NCBI RefSeq assembly: GCF_004363725.1
Contig: NZ_SNZF01000004.1
Span: forward strand, 120,651-184,650
Reading direction: 5' to 3'
Origin: Aquamicrobium defluvii
Lineage (GTDB): Bacteria; Pseudomonadota; Alphaproteobacteria; Rhizobiales; Rhizobiaceae
Length of the DNA stretch: 64,000 bases
Under the pieces are notes generated by a model. The model had not been told where the DNA came from. It did no database searches and saw nothing but the letters and a program-made list of their open reading frames with translations. Both the position numbers and the translations under genes were made by a program. Positions 16,321 through 25,004 of the stretch are shown here, one piece after another. Each line of letters begins with the position of its first letter. The first letter of the stretch is position 1.

Positions 16321-16725
16321 ATGGCGGCAAGAAGCAGTCTCACCAGGAACCAGCTCTGGGTGCTCGAAAAGCTCGAGGCGGCCGGTGCGCCGCTCAGCGC
16401 CTACACGCTGCTCGACCAGTTGCGCGAGAAGGGGTTTCGCGCGCCCTTGCAGGTCTACCGGGCCCTCGATGCACTGGTGAAGGAAGGGCTTGTCCACCGG
16501 CTGGAAAGCCTCAACGCTTTCGTCGCCTGCGCCGAGCCGCATGACCACAGCCATTCCATGACGACATTCGCCATCTGCGACACCTGCGGGCAGGTGGCCG
16601 AACTGTGCGATCACGACGTCAGCCACAGGCTGGAAGACTGGGTGCGATCGACCGGCTTTGCGCCGAAACATGCGGTCATCGAGTTTCGCGGCATCTGCGA
16701 AAGCTGCCGCAACAAGGCGGCCTGA
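16321..16725 (+). CDS. zur: Fur-family metalloregulator, probably Zur
   Basis: A 134-residue transcription repressor of the Fur superfamily. An N-terminal winged helix (APLQVYRALDALVKEGLVHR) is followed by a metal-binding domain with HDHSH, CDTCGQ and CESC, two CxxC pairs forming the structural zinc site. The absence of the Fur-type HHH motif and the short length favour Zur over Fur, but no target gene is adjacent. AT-rich sequence at about 16253-16270 upstream could hold the promoter; no clear operator was found. Confidence 0.8.
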   Translation: MAARSSLTRNQLWVLEKLEAAGAPLSAYTLLDQLREKGFRAPLQVYRALDALVKEGLVHRLESLNAFVACAEPHDHSHSMTTFAICDTCGQVAELCDHDVSHRLEDWVRSTGFAPKHAVIEFRGICESCRNKAA

Positions 16726-16771
16726 GCCGGATGGCGGCTGTCCTGCCTGCCCACGCGCCATTGCCGGAATA

Positions 16772-17314
16772 ATGGCGGGCAAGAAGAAAAAGCAGGCGCA
16801 GGAAGGCAGCGCGCGGGTTGCCTATCTGGTCTGCGCGCTGTTCGCTTTCATCGCCACCATCTTCGGCAGCATCGCCGCTTGTTTTCTCCTGACCACGCAA
16901 GGTCCGCAGGATGCCGCCGGCATTTTCATCGGTTTCGTCTGGCTGTTCCTGTCGGTCATCGTGGAGATACTGGTGATCGCCCGCGCCGGCCTGTTCAGGC
17001 AGACCGATGAACCGGCGCAACCCTTGCCGGAAGAGGCCCTGGAACGAAGCGTGTTCTACGGCAAGAGTCATGAAGCGAACGTGTCGGCGGAGGCCGAGGT
17101 CCGGGACCCGAAGATGCGCTTCGGGCTGACGGGCTTCATGCTCGTTTCGGCCCTTGGCCTGCTCGTTGTCGAGATCATGCTCTATCGCGCAGGGCGCTCG
17201 ACAATGGCAGGCTTCGCCTTCTCATGCCTGCCGGTGATGTTCATGTGCTATTGGGCGGCGCTCAAATTACACGATCCGCCCGCGCGAAAGCGTGCGCGAC
17301 CAGCCGGTCGATGA
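16772..17314 (+). CDS. hypothetical four-segment membrane protein
   Basis: A 180-residue protein with a basic cytoplasmic start (MAGKKKKQ) and four hydrophobic segments at about residues 12-38, 50-72, 113-136 and 141-162. No catalytic motif or named family was recognised. ATG 16772 is the first codon giving this topology. Its last 53 bases overlap the convergent end of ddl at 17262-17314. Confidence 0.65.
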   Translation: MAGKKKKQAQEGSARVAYLVCALFAFIATIFGSIAACFLLTTQGPQDAAGIFIGFVWLFLSVIVEILVIARAGLFRQTDEPAQPLPEEALERSVFYGKSHEANVSAEAEVRDPKMRFGLTGFMLVSALGLLVVEIMLYRAGRSTMAGFAFSCLPVMFMCYWAALKLHDPPARKRARPAGR

Positions 17315-18332
17315 TTTCGGGATAGCTGACGCCGCTTGCCGCCATGGCCTTGGAATACATGGAGATGTCGGTGAAGCCGGGGATGGTGTTGAGCTCGTTG
17401 ACGAGGATGCGCCTGTCCGCCGTCACGAAGAAATCGGCGCGCGCCATGCCGTCGCAGCCGAGCGCGCGAAAGGCTTTCGCCGCAAGCGTACGGATTTCGT
17501 CCTCCACGCCTTCGGGCAGGTCGGCCGGCACCTTGATGGCGGCGCCGTCGGCATCGATATACTTGGCGTCATAGGTGTAGAAGCCGTGGCTGTCGGCCGG
17601 CACGATTTCGCCGGTGCGCGAGACGAACAGGCTGCCATCGGGGGCTTCGAGCACGCTGCATTCGACCTCGCGGCCATCGATGAACTCTTCAGCGAGCAGC
17701 TTTGTGTCATGCCTGAAGCCTTCCGCCAGCGCCGTCTCGTAGCCCTTTTCTCCCGATACCTTGCTGACGCCGACCGACGAGCCCTGCCTTGCCGGCTTGA
17801 TGAACAGCGGCAAACCGAGCTTCTCCTGCATCTCTGCGAAGGAAGGAGCGGAATCGGGGAGAATGGTGAGGGAGCGTGCCGCGGGAACGCCGGCCTCGTT
17901 GAACAGGCGCTTGGCGATGTCCTTGTCCAGCGCATTGGCGGAACCGATGATGCCGCAACCCGCCAGAGGCACGCGCGCCACCTGCGCAAGCCCCTGCACC
18001 GCACCGTCCTCGCCATGCAATCCGTGCAGCACCGGGAAAAGAATGTCGATCCTGTCCAGCTCGTGCGGCGTGCCGTTTTCCGGGATCGCCAGTGCGCGGC
18101 CCTTGCCGCCAGCCAGCAGGCTGACTTCGCTGCCGCTGGCAGGCTTTTCGAGGGCGCCGTCTTCGAAGCTGCTCAGCAGCCAGCGGCCTTCGCGGGTGAC
18201 AAAAATCGGGACGGCGTCATATCGGACGGGATCGAGAGCCCGCATGACATTTGTGGCGGAGAGCACCGAAACGTCGTGCTCGGCCGAGCGCCCGCCGAAG
18301 AGGACCGCGATGCGCAATCTGCTGGAGGCCAT
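17262..18332 (-). CDS. ddl: D-alanine--D-alanine ligase
   Basis: A 356-residue cytoplasmic ATP-grasp enzyme joining two D-alanines for the peptidoglycan peptide. Landmarks: VLFGGRSAEHDVSVLSA at the N-terminus, LHGLHGEDGAVQG in the substrate region, KPARQGSSVGVSKV in the ATP-binding loop, and VNELNTIPGFTDISMY at the metal site. Length fits the DdlA class. Its 3' end overlaps the convergent membrane-protein gene by 53 bases. It is not in a division and cell wall cluster here. Confidence 0.95.
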   Translation of the reverse strand: MASSRLRIAVLFGGRSAEHDVSVLSATNVMRALDPVRYDAVPIFVTREGRWLLSSFEDGALEKPASGSEVSLLAGGKGRALAIPENGTPHELDRIDILFPVLHGLHGEDGAVQGLAQVARVPLAGCGIIGSANALDKDIAKRLFNEAGVPAARSLTILPDSAPSFAEMQEKLGLPLFIKPARQGSSVGVSKVSGEKGYETALAEGFRHDTKLLAEEFIDGREVECSVLEAPDGSLFVSRTGEIVPADSHGFYTYDAKYIDADGAAIKVPADLPEGVEDEIRTLAAKAFRALGCDGMARADFFVTADRRILVNELNTIPGFTDISMYSKAMAASGVSYPEIIDRLVAHAFARADRVI

Positions 18333-18408
18333 GTCCTGCCTTTCATGTCGAGGGGTTCAGCGTATAGAAGTGCCGAACTGACTAAGAACAGATGAAAGAG
18401 ACAGAAAA

Positions 18409-18945
18409 ATGCCGCCTCCCATAAAGGTCGCTCTGGTTGCACACAACTCGGATTGGGCGAGGCAGGCGGAGGCCGAAGCATAGAGTCTTTCGGCAGCGGC
18501 AGGCGGCTGCCTCGTCGCCGTCCATCATATTGGCTCGACCGCCATTCCCGGCATCCATGCCAAACCGGTCATCGACCTGTTTCCGGTGGTGCGCGATCTG
18601 GAGGCGTTCGATGCCTGATGTGTCGCAGTCGAAGCGCTCGGCTATGAATGGTGAGGAGAGTACAGGTTGCCGGGGCGGCGCTACTGCACCAGGTCGGATC
18701 CGCAAAGCGGGCAGCGGCTTGTTCAGGCGCATTGCTATCTGGAAGGCTCGCCGGTAATTACGCGCCATCCGGCCTTCCGCGATTATCCGCGCGCCCATGC
18801 CGACACCGCGGCCGAATATGATCGCGTGAAGCAGGGCTGCCGCGACGCGCATCCAGACGATTCGCACGCCTATTCGGATTGCAAGGACGGCTGGATCAAG
18901 CGCATCGAGGCCGATGCGCTCAAATGGGCCGGGCAGGCGGCCTGA
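18409..18945 (+). pseudogene. GrpB-family (UPF0157) protein with three in-frame stops
   Basis: A continuous frame from ATG 18409 encodes recognisable GrpB/UPF0157 sequence. It includes the family hallmark [20 protein letters not shown], a middle AVEALGYEW, and the end FRDYPRAHADTAAEYDRVK...DSHAYSDCKDGWIK. The frame never shifts, but stop codons interrupt it at 18481 (TAG), 18616 (TGA) and 18652 (TGA). This nucleotidyltransferase-like gene appears dead through point mutations. It is divergent from ddl and converges on polA. Confidence 0.85.
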
Positions 18946-18962
18946 CGCGTCCTGCCATTACC

Positions 18963-21890
18963 TCAGTGCGCCTCGTCCCAGTTGAGAGCAGCGCGCGCAT
19001 CGACCCTGAGCGGTACCGACAGCGAGCGAGCCGGCATCGGCGCGTTTTCCATCACGTCGCAGATCACCGGGATCGTCGCCCCGACCTCGTCGTCGGCCAC
19101 CTCGAAGATCAGTTCGTCGTGCACCTGTAGAAGCATGCGGGCCGAAAGCCCGGCCTCGGTGAGGGCAGGCTCCATGCGGATCATGGCGCGGCGGATGATG
19201 TCGGCCGCCGTGCCTTGCAGGCGGGCGTTGATCGAGGCGCGTTCGTTGAAGGCGCGCACCGAAGGGTTGGGCGAGCGGATTTCCGGGTAGTGGATGCGCC
19301 GGCCGAACACGGTCTCGACATAGCCGAACTCGCGCGCATAGGTCTTGGTCGCCTCGATATAGTCGCGGATGCCGGGGAAGCGCTCGAAATACTTCTTGAT
19401 GTAGGCCCCGGCCTCCTCGCGCGGAATGGAAAGCTGGTTGGCGAGGCCGAAAGCCGAAATGCCGTAGATGATGCCGAAATTGATCGCCTTGGCGCGCCGG
19501 CGCACCTCGGAAGGCATGCCTTCCACCGGCACGCCGAACATCTCCGAAGCGGTGATGGCGTGGATGTCGGCCCCTTCCGCGAATGCCTGCTTGAGCTGGG
19601 CAATGTCGGCGACATGGGCAAGCACGCGCAGCTCGATCTGGCTGTAATCCGCCGAAACCAGCTTGAAGCCCTTGTCCGCGACGAATGCGGTCCTGATCTT
19701 GCGCCCCTCGGCGGTGCGTACCGGGATGTTCTGCAGATTCGGGTCGGATGAAGAAAGCCGCCCCGTCGTGGTCGCGGCGAGTGCAAAATTCGTATGAACG
19801 CGGCCTGTCTCAGGGTGAATGTAGCCGGGCAGGGCGTCCGTATAGGTCGATTTCAGCTTGGTGAGCTGGCGCCAGTCCACGATCTTGCGCGGAAGCTCAT
19901 GACCTTCCGCCGCAAGGTCTTCCAGCAGTTGCGCGGAGGTCGACCACTGGCCGGTCTTGGTCTTCGAGCCGCCGGGCAGGCCCATGCGCCCGAACAGGAT
20001 TTCGCCCAGCTGCCTGGGCGAGCCGATATTGATGCGCTCGCCGATCAGGCCGTAGATTTCCTCCTCGATCGCCGCCGCGCCCTGCGCCAGTTCGCCGGAA
20101 AGCCGCGACAATATCTGGCGGTCCACCGAGATGCCGCGCTGCTCCATGCGGGCCAGAACCGGGACGAGCGGGCGTTCCAGCCGCTCATAGACCGATGCCA
20201 GCCCCTTGGCCGCAAGGCGCGGCTTCAGCACCTGCCACAGCCGCAGCGTCACGTCGGCATCCTCGCCGGCATAGCGGGTGGCCTTGTCGATGGCGACGTT
20301 CTCGAAGCCGATGAAGCTCTTGCCGGTGCCGGCGACCTCGCCGAACTGGATGGTCTTGTGGCCGAGCCATTTTTCCGCGAGCGAGTCCATGCCGTGGCCG
20401 CGCGCCGCGCCGCCGTCCAGCACGTAGGAGATCAGCATCGTGTCGTCATAGGGGGCGATGTCGAGGCCGTAGCGGCTCATCACGACAAGGTCGTATTTCA
20501 GATTCTGCGCCACCTTCAGCACGGAAGGCGCTTCCATCAGCCGCTTCAGCTCGGCCAGCGCCTCGCGCACCGGCAACTGACCCTCGACCGGACCGCCGCC
20601 GAGCAGATCGCCGGCGCCTTGCCTGTGGCCAAGCGGCACATAGGCCGCGCGGCCCGGCCTCGTGGCGAGCGAAAAGCCGACCAGTTCGGCCTGCATCGGG
20701 TCGAGAGAGGTGGTCTCGGTGTCGAAGGCGACGACGCCGGTCTCGAACGCTTCTTCGATCCAGTCCTTCAGCGTCTGAAGGTCGGTTATGGTGTGATAGG
20801 CATCGACGTCGATCTTTTCCGCCGTCGCCGCCCCGGCCCGCAGGGCCGCGAGCAGGGAAGGGGTGTCGCCTTCGTCCATGGCCGGAGCGGCCCCGGCGGT
20901 CTCGTCCGCAGCTTCGGCGGGGGCGGTTTCCATGTCCGGGCCGTGCGCGGAATCCGCGCGCTCCACAGGAATGTCCGCCGGCTCGATCTCCGCGGCATCC
21001 GTTCCCGTCGCTTCGGCGACGCGACGGGTCAGGGTGGTGAACTCCATCGCCTTGAGGAAGGCGAGCAGCTTTGCACCATTGGACGGTTCGAGCACGAAAT
21101 CGTCCGGCACTTCCTTTACCGGAACATCGCGCTTCAACGTCACCAGCTCGCGGGAGAGGCGGGCCTTGTCGGCATTTTCGATGATCGATTCGCGCCGCTT
21201 CTGCTGCTTGATCTCTTCCGCGCGGGAAAGCAGCGTGTCGAGATCGCCGAACTGTTCCAGAAGCTGGGCGGCGGTCTTCGGGCCAATGCCGGGAACGCCG
21301 GGAATGTTGTCGATGGAGTCGCCGGTGAGCGCCTGAAGATCGATCATTTTTTCCGGCGGAACGCCCCACTTCTCGATCACCTCGGGAATGCCGATCTGGC
21401 GGTCCTTCATCGGGTCGTACATGGACACGGCCGGGCTGACGAGCTGCATCAGGTCCTTGTCGGAGGAGATGATGGTGGCGTCGGCGCCCGCTTCCTCGGC
21501 CATCCGGCAATAGGTGGCGATCAGGTCGTCGGCCTCAAAGCCTTCCATCTCCACGCAGGGCAGGCTGAAGGCGCGGGTGGCGTGGCGGATCAGCCCGAAC
21601 TGCGGGATCAGGTCCTCTGGCGGGGCCGAGCGATTGGCCTTGTATTCCGGATAGAGGTCGTTGCGGAAGGTCTTCGACGAATAGTCGAAGATGACGGCGA
21701 AATGGGTGGGCGTGACGCCGACATCGGTGTCGCGCGCATCGCGCATCAGCTTCCACACCATGTTGCAGAAGCCGAGCACCGCATTGGTGGGCAGCCCATC
21801 CGACTTGCGGTTGAGCGGCGGCAGTGCGTGATAGGCGCGGAAAATATAGCCCGAGCCGTCGACAAGGAAGAGATGATCGCCTTTTTTCAT
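18963..21890 (-). CDS. polA: DNA polymerase I
   Basis: A 975-residue repair and Okazaki-fragment polymerase. It begins with the 5'-3' exonuclease domain (LVDGSGYIFRAYHALPP; TGDSIDNIPGVPGIGPKTA). The proofreading domain has intact acidic residues in AFDTETTSLDP, NLKYD and GEDADVTLRLW. The polymerase domain has motifs A (SADYSQIELRVLAH), B (RRRAKAINFGIIYGIS) and C (QVHDELIFEV). ATG 21890 starts the canonical MKKGDHLFLVDGS. An acidic, alanine-rich linker of about 60 residues between the nuclease domains is longer than in E. coli and common in rhizobia. Confidence 0.98.
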   Translation of the reverse strand: MKKGDHLFLVDGSGYIFRAYHALPPLNRKSDGLPTNAVLGFCNMVWKLMRDARDTDVGVTPTHFAVIFDYSSKTFRNDLYPEYKANRSAPPEDLIPQFGLIRHATRAFSLPCVEMEGFEADDLIATYCRMAEEAGADATIISSDKDLMQLVSPAVSMYDPMKDRQIGIPEVIEKWGVPPEKMIDLQALTGDSIDNIPGVPGIGPKTAAQLLEQFGDLDTLLSRAEEIKQQKRRESIIENADKARLSRELVTLKRDVPVKEVPDDFVLEPSNGAKLLAFLKAMEFTTLTRRVAEATGTDAAEIEPADIPVERADSAHGPDMETAPAEAADETAGAAPAMDEGDTPSLLAALRAGAATAEKIDVDAYHTITDLQTLKDWIEEAFETGVVAFDTETTSLDPMQAELVGFSLATRPGRAAYVPLGHRQGAGDLLGGGPVEGQLPVREALAELKRLMEAPSVLKVAQNLKYDLVVMSRYGLDIAPYDDTMLISYVLDGGAARGHGMDSLAEKWLGHKTIQFGEVAGTGKSFIGFENVAIDKATRYAGEDADVTLRLWQVLKPRLAAKGLASVYERLERPLVPVLARMEQRGISVDRQILSRLSGELAQGAAAIEEEIYGLIGERINIGSPRQLGEILFGRMGLPGGSKTKTGQWSTSAQLLEDLAAEGHELPRKIVDWRQLTKLKSTYTDALPGYIHPETGRVHTNFALAATTTGRLSSSDPNLQNIPVRTAEGRKIRTAFVADKGFKLVSADYSQIELRVLAHVADIAQLKQAFAEGADIHAITASEMFGVPVEGMPSEVRRRAKAINFGIIYGISAFGLANQLSIPREEAGAYIKKYFERFPGIRDYIEATKTYAREFGYVETVFGRRIHYPEIRSPNPSVRAFNERASINARLQGTAADIIRRAMIRMEPALTEAGLSARMLLQVHDELIFEVADDEVGATIPVICDVMENAPMPARSLSVPLRVDARAALNWDEAH

Positions 21891-22053
21891 GGCGAATGGA
21901 TAGCGTGGCGAGGCGTCGCGGTCCATCGCAAAGGCGGGTTATACCCGCCGTAACCGGCCTCTGCTGACAGGGGAAACAGGCATCACACCTATGTTACAAA
22001 GATGTAATCTTTGTGCCCTTGAATCGCCATGTTCCAATCCACAGATAGCAGTC

Positions 22054-22197
22054 ATCGGCAGTTTTCGCCGAAGTCCGGAACCAAGGCCCGTCCCCCGCCT
22101 TTCCCGGACAAACGCGGCAGCCTATCCCCCTCTCCGGGCTGCCGCGCCGTTTGAAGCAAGCCGCCGTGGTTCCCCCTCCGCCACGGCGGCACTTTTT
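22054..22197 (+). ncRNA. candidate small RNA with three C-rich hairpin loops
   Basis: This 381-base gap between polA and the M20 peptidase holds a series of stable hairpins and ends in a terminator. Hairpin 1 nests AAGGC/GCCTT inside GTCCGG/CCGGAC (22073-22109), loop CCGTCCCCC. Hairpin 2 has a perfect 9-base stem (22114-22122 with 22137-22145), loop TATCCCCCTCTCCG. Hairpin 3 has a perfect 10-base stem (22160-22169 with 22181-22190), loop TTCCCCCTCCG, followed by ACTTTTTT. C-rich loops of this kind can pair with Shine-Dalgarno sequences, as in alphaproteobacterial anti-SD sRNAs such as the alpha-r14/suhB and Cuckoo types. A CTTGAA (22018) with an AT-rich -10 near 22042 gives a plausible start near 22054. 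Function is inferred. Confidence 0.6.
22160..22197 (+). terminator. rho-independent terminator of the candidate sRNA
   Basis: Perfect inverted repeat GCCGCCGTGG / CCACGGCGGC with an 11-base loop, followed by ACTTTTTTG. It points on the plus strand, away from polA, with no protein gene upstream to end. This argues for a separate short transcript. Confidence 0.85.
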
Positions 22198-22271
22198 TGC
22201 GCTTTTGGCGGGCTTCCGGTTTTCAGGCAACGGCTTTAGGGTTGCGCGCAGAATCGAAAGGCCCGAAATCC

Positions 22272-23657
22272 ATGTCCAGACTTTCCCCCGTTCTCGACCG
22301 CATCGACCAGTCGCTCGACGACAGCCTTGAGCGGCTGTTTTCGCTGTTGCGCATCCGCTCGATCTCGACCGATCCCGAATTCGCCGCCGATTGCCGCAAG
22401 GGCGCCGAATGGCTGGTCGAAGACCTCAGGAGCATCGGCTTCGACGCTTCGGTGCGCAACACGCCCGGCCACCCCATGGTCGTCGCCCATCATGATGGCC
22501 CGGAAGGCAGCCCGCATGTGCTGTTCTACGGCCATTACGATGTGCAGCCGGTCGATCCGCTGGAGCTGTGGCATGACGACCCTTTCGCGCCGGCGCTGAA
22601 GGAAGTGGAGCCCGGCCGCAAGGTCATAACCGGACGCGGCTCGGCCGACGACAAGGGTCAGCTCATGACCTTCGTCGAAGCCTGCCGGGCATGGAAGGCG
22701 GTTCATGGCGGCCTGCCATGCCGCATCACGCTTTTGTTCGAGGGCGAGGAGGAAAGCGGTTCGCCGTCGCTGAAGCCGTTCCTGGAGGCCAATGCCGAGG
22801 AATTGAAAGCCGATTTCGCGCTGGTGTGCGACACCGGCATGTGGGACCGGGATACGCCCGCCATCTCCACGGCGCTGCGGGGCCTGGTCGGCGAGGAAGT
22901 GACCGTTCATGCCGCCGACCGCGACCTTCATTCGGGCGAGTTCGGCGGCGCGGCCGCCAACCCGATCCGCATCCTTGCGCGCGCGCTTGCCGACATCCAC
23001 GACGAGAACGGCCGCGTCACCATTCCCGGCTTCTATGACGGGGTCGAGGAAACGCCCTCGCAGGTTCTGAAATCGTGGGAGACGCTGGGCGAAACGGCCG
23101 AGTCTTTCCTCGGTCAGGTCGGCCTGTCGATCCCGTCCGGCGAAAAGGGCCGCTCGGTTCTGGAACTGGTGTGGGCGCGCCCGACGGCCGAGTTCAACGG
23201 CATAACCGGCGGCTACACCGGCAAGGGCTTCAAGACGGTGATCGCCGCGCAGGCTTCGGCCAAGGTGTCGTTCCGCCTCGTGCACAAGCAGGATCCGGCG
23301 AAGATCCGCGCCGCCTTCCGCAAGTTCGTCGAGGAGCGCATTCCCGCCGACTGCTCTGTCGAGTTCCACGAGCATGGCGGCTCGCCCGCCATCCAGCTTT
23401 CCTACGACTCGCCGTTCCTGGCCAAGGCCAAGGATGCCTTGTCCGACGAATGGCCGAAGCCGGCGGTGATGATCGCCATGGGCGGCTCGATCCCGATCGT
23501 CGGCGACTTCCAGACCTATCTCGGCATGGAGTCGCTGCTGGTCGGCTTCGGTCTTTCCGACGACCGCATCCATTCGCCCAACGAGAAATACGAGCTGTCG
23601 TCCTTCCACAAGGGCCAGCGCTCGTGGGCGCGCATCCTCGATGCGCTGACGCAGTGA
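22272..23657 (+). CDS. M20/M25/M40 family metallopeptidase (dipeptidase)
   Basis: A 461-residue two-zinc peptidase. Metal ligands are seen in YGHYDVQPVDP, GRGSADDKGQL and LFEGEEESGSPS (catalytic Glu next to a zinc Glu), with a late His in DRIHSPNEKYE. It is close to carnosinase-like dipeptidases that cleave dipeptides in the cytoplasm. ATG 22272 starts MSRLSPVLDRID. The RNase D gene follows after 7 bases, so the two are probably cotranscribed. Confidence 0.92.
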   Translation: MSRLSPVLDRIDQSLDDSLERLFSLLRIRSISTDPEFAADCRKGAEWLVEDLRSIGFDASVRNTPGHPMVVAHHDGPEGSPHVLFYGHYDVQPVDPLELWHDDPFAPALKEVEPGRKVITGRGSADDKGQLMTFVEACRAWKAVHGGLPCRITLLFEGEEESGSPSLKPFLEANAEELKADFALVCDTGMWDRDTPAISTALRGLVGEEVTVHAADRDLHSGEFGGAAANPIRILARALADIHDENGRVTIPGFYDGVEETPSQVLKSWETLGETAESFLGQVGLSIPSGEKGRSVLELVWARPTAEFNGITGGYTGKGFKTVIAAQASAKVSFRLVHKQDPAKIRAAFRKFVEERIPADCSVEFHEHGGSPAIQLSYDSPFLAKAKDALSDEWPKPAVMIAMGGSIPIVGDFQTYLGMESLLVGFGLSDDRIHSPNEKYELSSFHKGQRSWARILDALTQ

Positions 23658-23664
23658 GGCCAGC

Positions 23665-24285
23665 ATGAGCACCATCCGTTTTCACAAGGGCGATCTGCCC
23701 GATCTCGCCCATTACGACGTCGATGCGATCGCCATCGACACCGAGACGCTTGGCCTCAATCCGCATCGCGACCGCTTGTGCGTGGTGCAGATTTCTCCCG
23801 GCGACGGGTCGGCCGATGTGATCCAGATCGCCGCCGGCCAGAAGACGGCGCCGAATCTCGTCAGCCTTCTGGGCAATCCGAAGGTGACGAAGCTGTTCCA
23901 TTTCGGGCGCTTCGACCTTGCGGTGCTGTACAATGCCTTCGGGGTGATGCCCGAGCCGGTGTTCTGCACCAAGATCGCCTCGCGGCTGACCCGGACCTAT
24001 ACCGACCGCCACGGGCTGAAGGACATCTGCAACGAGTTGCTGGGCGTCAGCATCTCCAAGCAGCAGCAGTCATCGGACTGGGCGGCCGAGACGCTGTCGC
24101 CCGAGCAGCTCGAATATGCGGCTTCAGACGTGCTCTATCTGCACCGCCTGCGCGATGTGCTGGCGGGGCGGCTGGAGCGCGACGGGAGGGTGAGGGAAGC
24201 CGAAGCCTGCTTCCGATTCCTGCCCACGCGCTCGAAGCTCGACCTCATGGGCTGGGAAGAAACCGATATCTTCGCCCATAGCTGA
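23665..24285 (+). CDS. nrnC: short RNase D family exonuclease (NrnC type)
   Basis: A 206-residue DEDD-family 3'-5' exonuclease lacking the HRDC domains of classical RNase D. The DEDDy residues are seen in AIDTETLGL, FHFGRFDLAVLY and YAASDVLYLHRL. This length and architecture match NrnC, the nanoRNase that degrades 2-5 nt oligoribonucleotides in alphaproteobacteria, which lack Orn. It lies 7 bases after the M20 peptidase. Confidence 0.88.
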   Translation: MSTIRFHKGDLPDLAHYDVDAIAIDTETLGLNPHRDRLCVVQISPGDGSADVIQIAAGQKTAPNLVSLLGNPKVTKLFHFGRFDLAVLYNAFGVMPEPVFCTKIASRLTRTYTDRHGLKDICNELLGVSISKQQQSSDWAAETLSPEQLEYAASDVLYLHRLRDVLAGRLERDGRVREAEACFRFLPTRSKLDLMGWEETDIFAHS

Positions 24286-24353
24286 GACCGGAACCGCCGG
24301 TGGCGCGGCGCGTTGCTCAGCGTCACCGGACATGCATCAGGAAGGAACGCTTC

Positions 24354-24581
24354 ATGGCCGACCGCGAACCCATTTCCAGCGCCCCGAAAGACGGTTCGCG
24401 CGTCACCGTCTACTGGACCGACAGCGACGGGGTGATGAACGAATCCATTGCACGCTGGGATGCCGGGGATCAGGCGTGGTGGGCCTATACGGATTCGAGG
24501 ACGCAGAAGAAGATCGAGCCGACAAGCTGGCGTCCGGACAATGCCGATGACGAGGCGGATGAGGCCGACGAGGAAGAATAG
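24354..24581 (+). CDS. small conserved hypothetical protein, acidic
   Basis: A 75-residue protein starting MADREPISSAPKDGSRV, rich in Trp and aromatic residues in the middle (ARWDAGDQAWWAYTDSRTQKKIEPTSW), with an acidic tail (DEADEADEEE). The middle resembles small rhizobial proteins of unknown function. ATG 24354 follows AGGAA. No function can be given. Confidence 0.6.
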   Translation: MADREPISSAPKDGSRVTVYWTDSDGVMNESIARWDAGDQAWWAYTDSRTQKKIEPTSWRPDNADDEADEADEEE

Positions 24582-24727
24582 CATCGCCAAGGCTTGACGG
24601 CCTGCAACCGTGCCCAATGTAACGGCTGGCGGCGGTGTGCATATTCCCATACCCTGCATTTGTTGAAACCCGAGGTTGATTCGGGGCGAGACGCTCCGAC
24701 TTGGCCATTTCTCATGGAGGGAATGTC

Positions 24728-24982
24728 ATGGGTGTGGAAGGTCTTATCATCTTTCTCATCGTCGGTGCGGTCGCGGGCTGGCTCGCCGGCCTGATCGTCA
24801 AGGGGTACGGCTTCGGCCTGCTCGGCAATATCGTGGTGGGCATTGTCGGCGCGCTCATCGCCGGGTGGCTGTTGCCGCGGATCGGCCTTTACATTGGCGG
24901 CGACATTATCGGTGCCATTATCAATGCGGTAATCGGCGCGGTGATCCTGCTGCTGCTCATCCGCCTCGTGAAAACGGCCTGA
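24728..24982 (+). CDS. GlsB/YeaQ/YmgE family stress membrane protein
   Basis: An 84-residue integral membrane protein with three hydrophobic segments and the family glycines (VGAVAGWLAGLIVKGYGFGLLGNIVVG, then GALIAGWLLP and IIGAIINAVIGAVI). Such transglycosylase-associated proteins are stress-induced; their function is unclear. Start ATG 24728 follows GGAGGGA. A 48-residue membrane protein gene follows 22 bases later, probably in one transcript. Confidence 0.88.
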   Translation: MGVEGLIIFLIVGAVAGWLAGLIVKGYGFGLLGNIVVGIVGALIAGWLLPRIGLYIGGDIIGAIINAVIGAVILLLLIRLVKTA

Positions 24983-25004
24983 GCCTGGTCGAGAGAGTGT
25001 GCCT

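Noticed and set aside
19794..21953. A 719-codon open frame on the strand opposite polA
   Set aside because: It lies almost wholly within polA in antisense, has low-complexity Arg/Gly/His-rich sequence and no domain. Long antisense frames are expected in high-GC genes.
21996..22014. ACAAAGA/TCTTTGT inverted repeat upstream of the candidate sRNA as an operator
   Set aside because: It is a single short AT-rich palindrome with no known consensus and could be chance in a promoter region.
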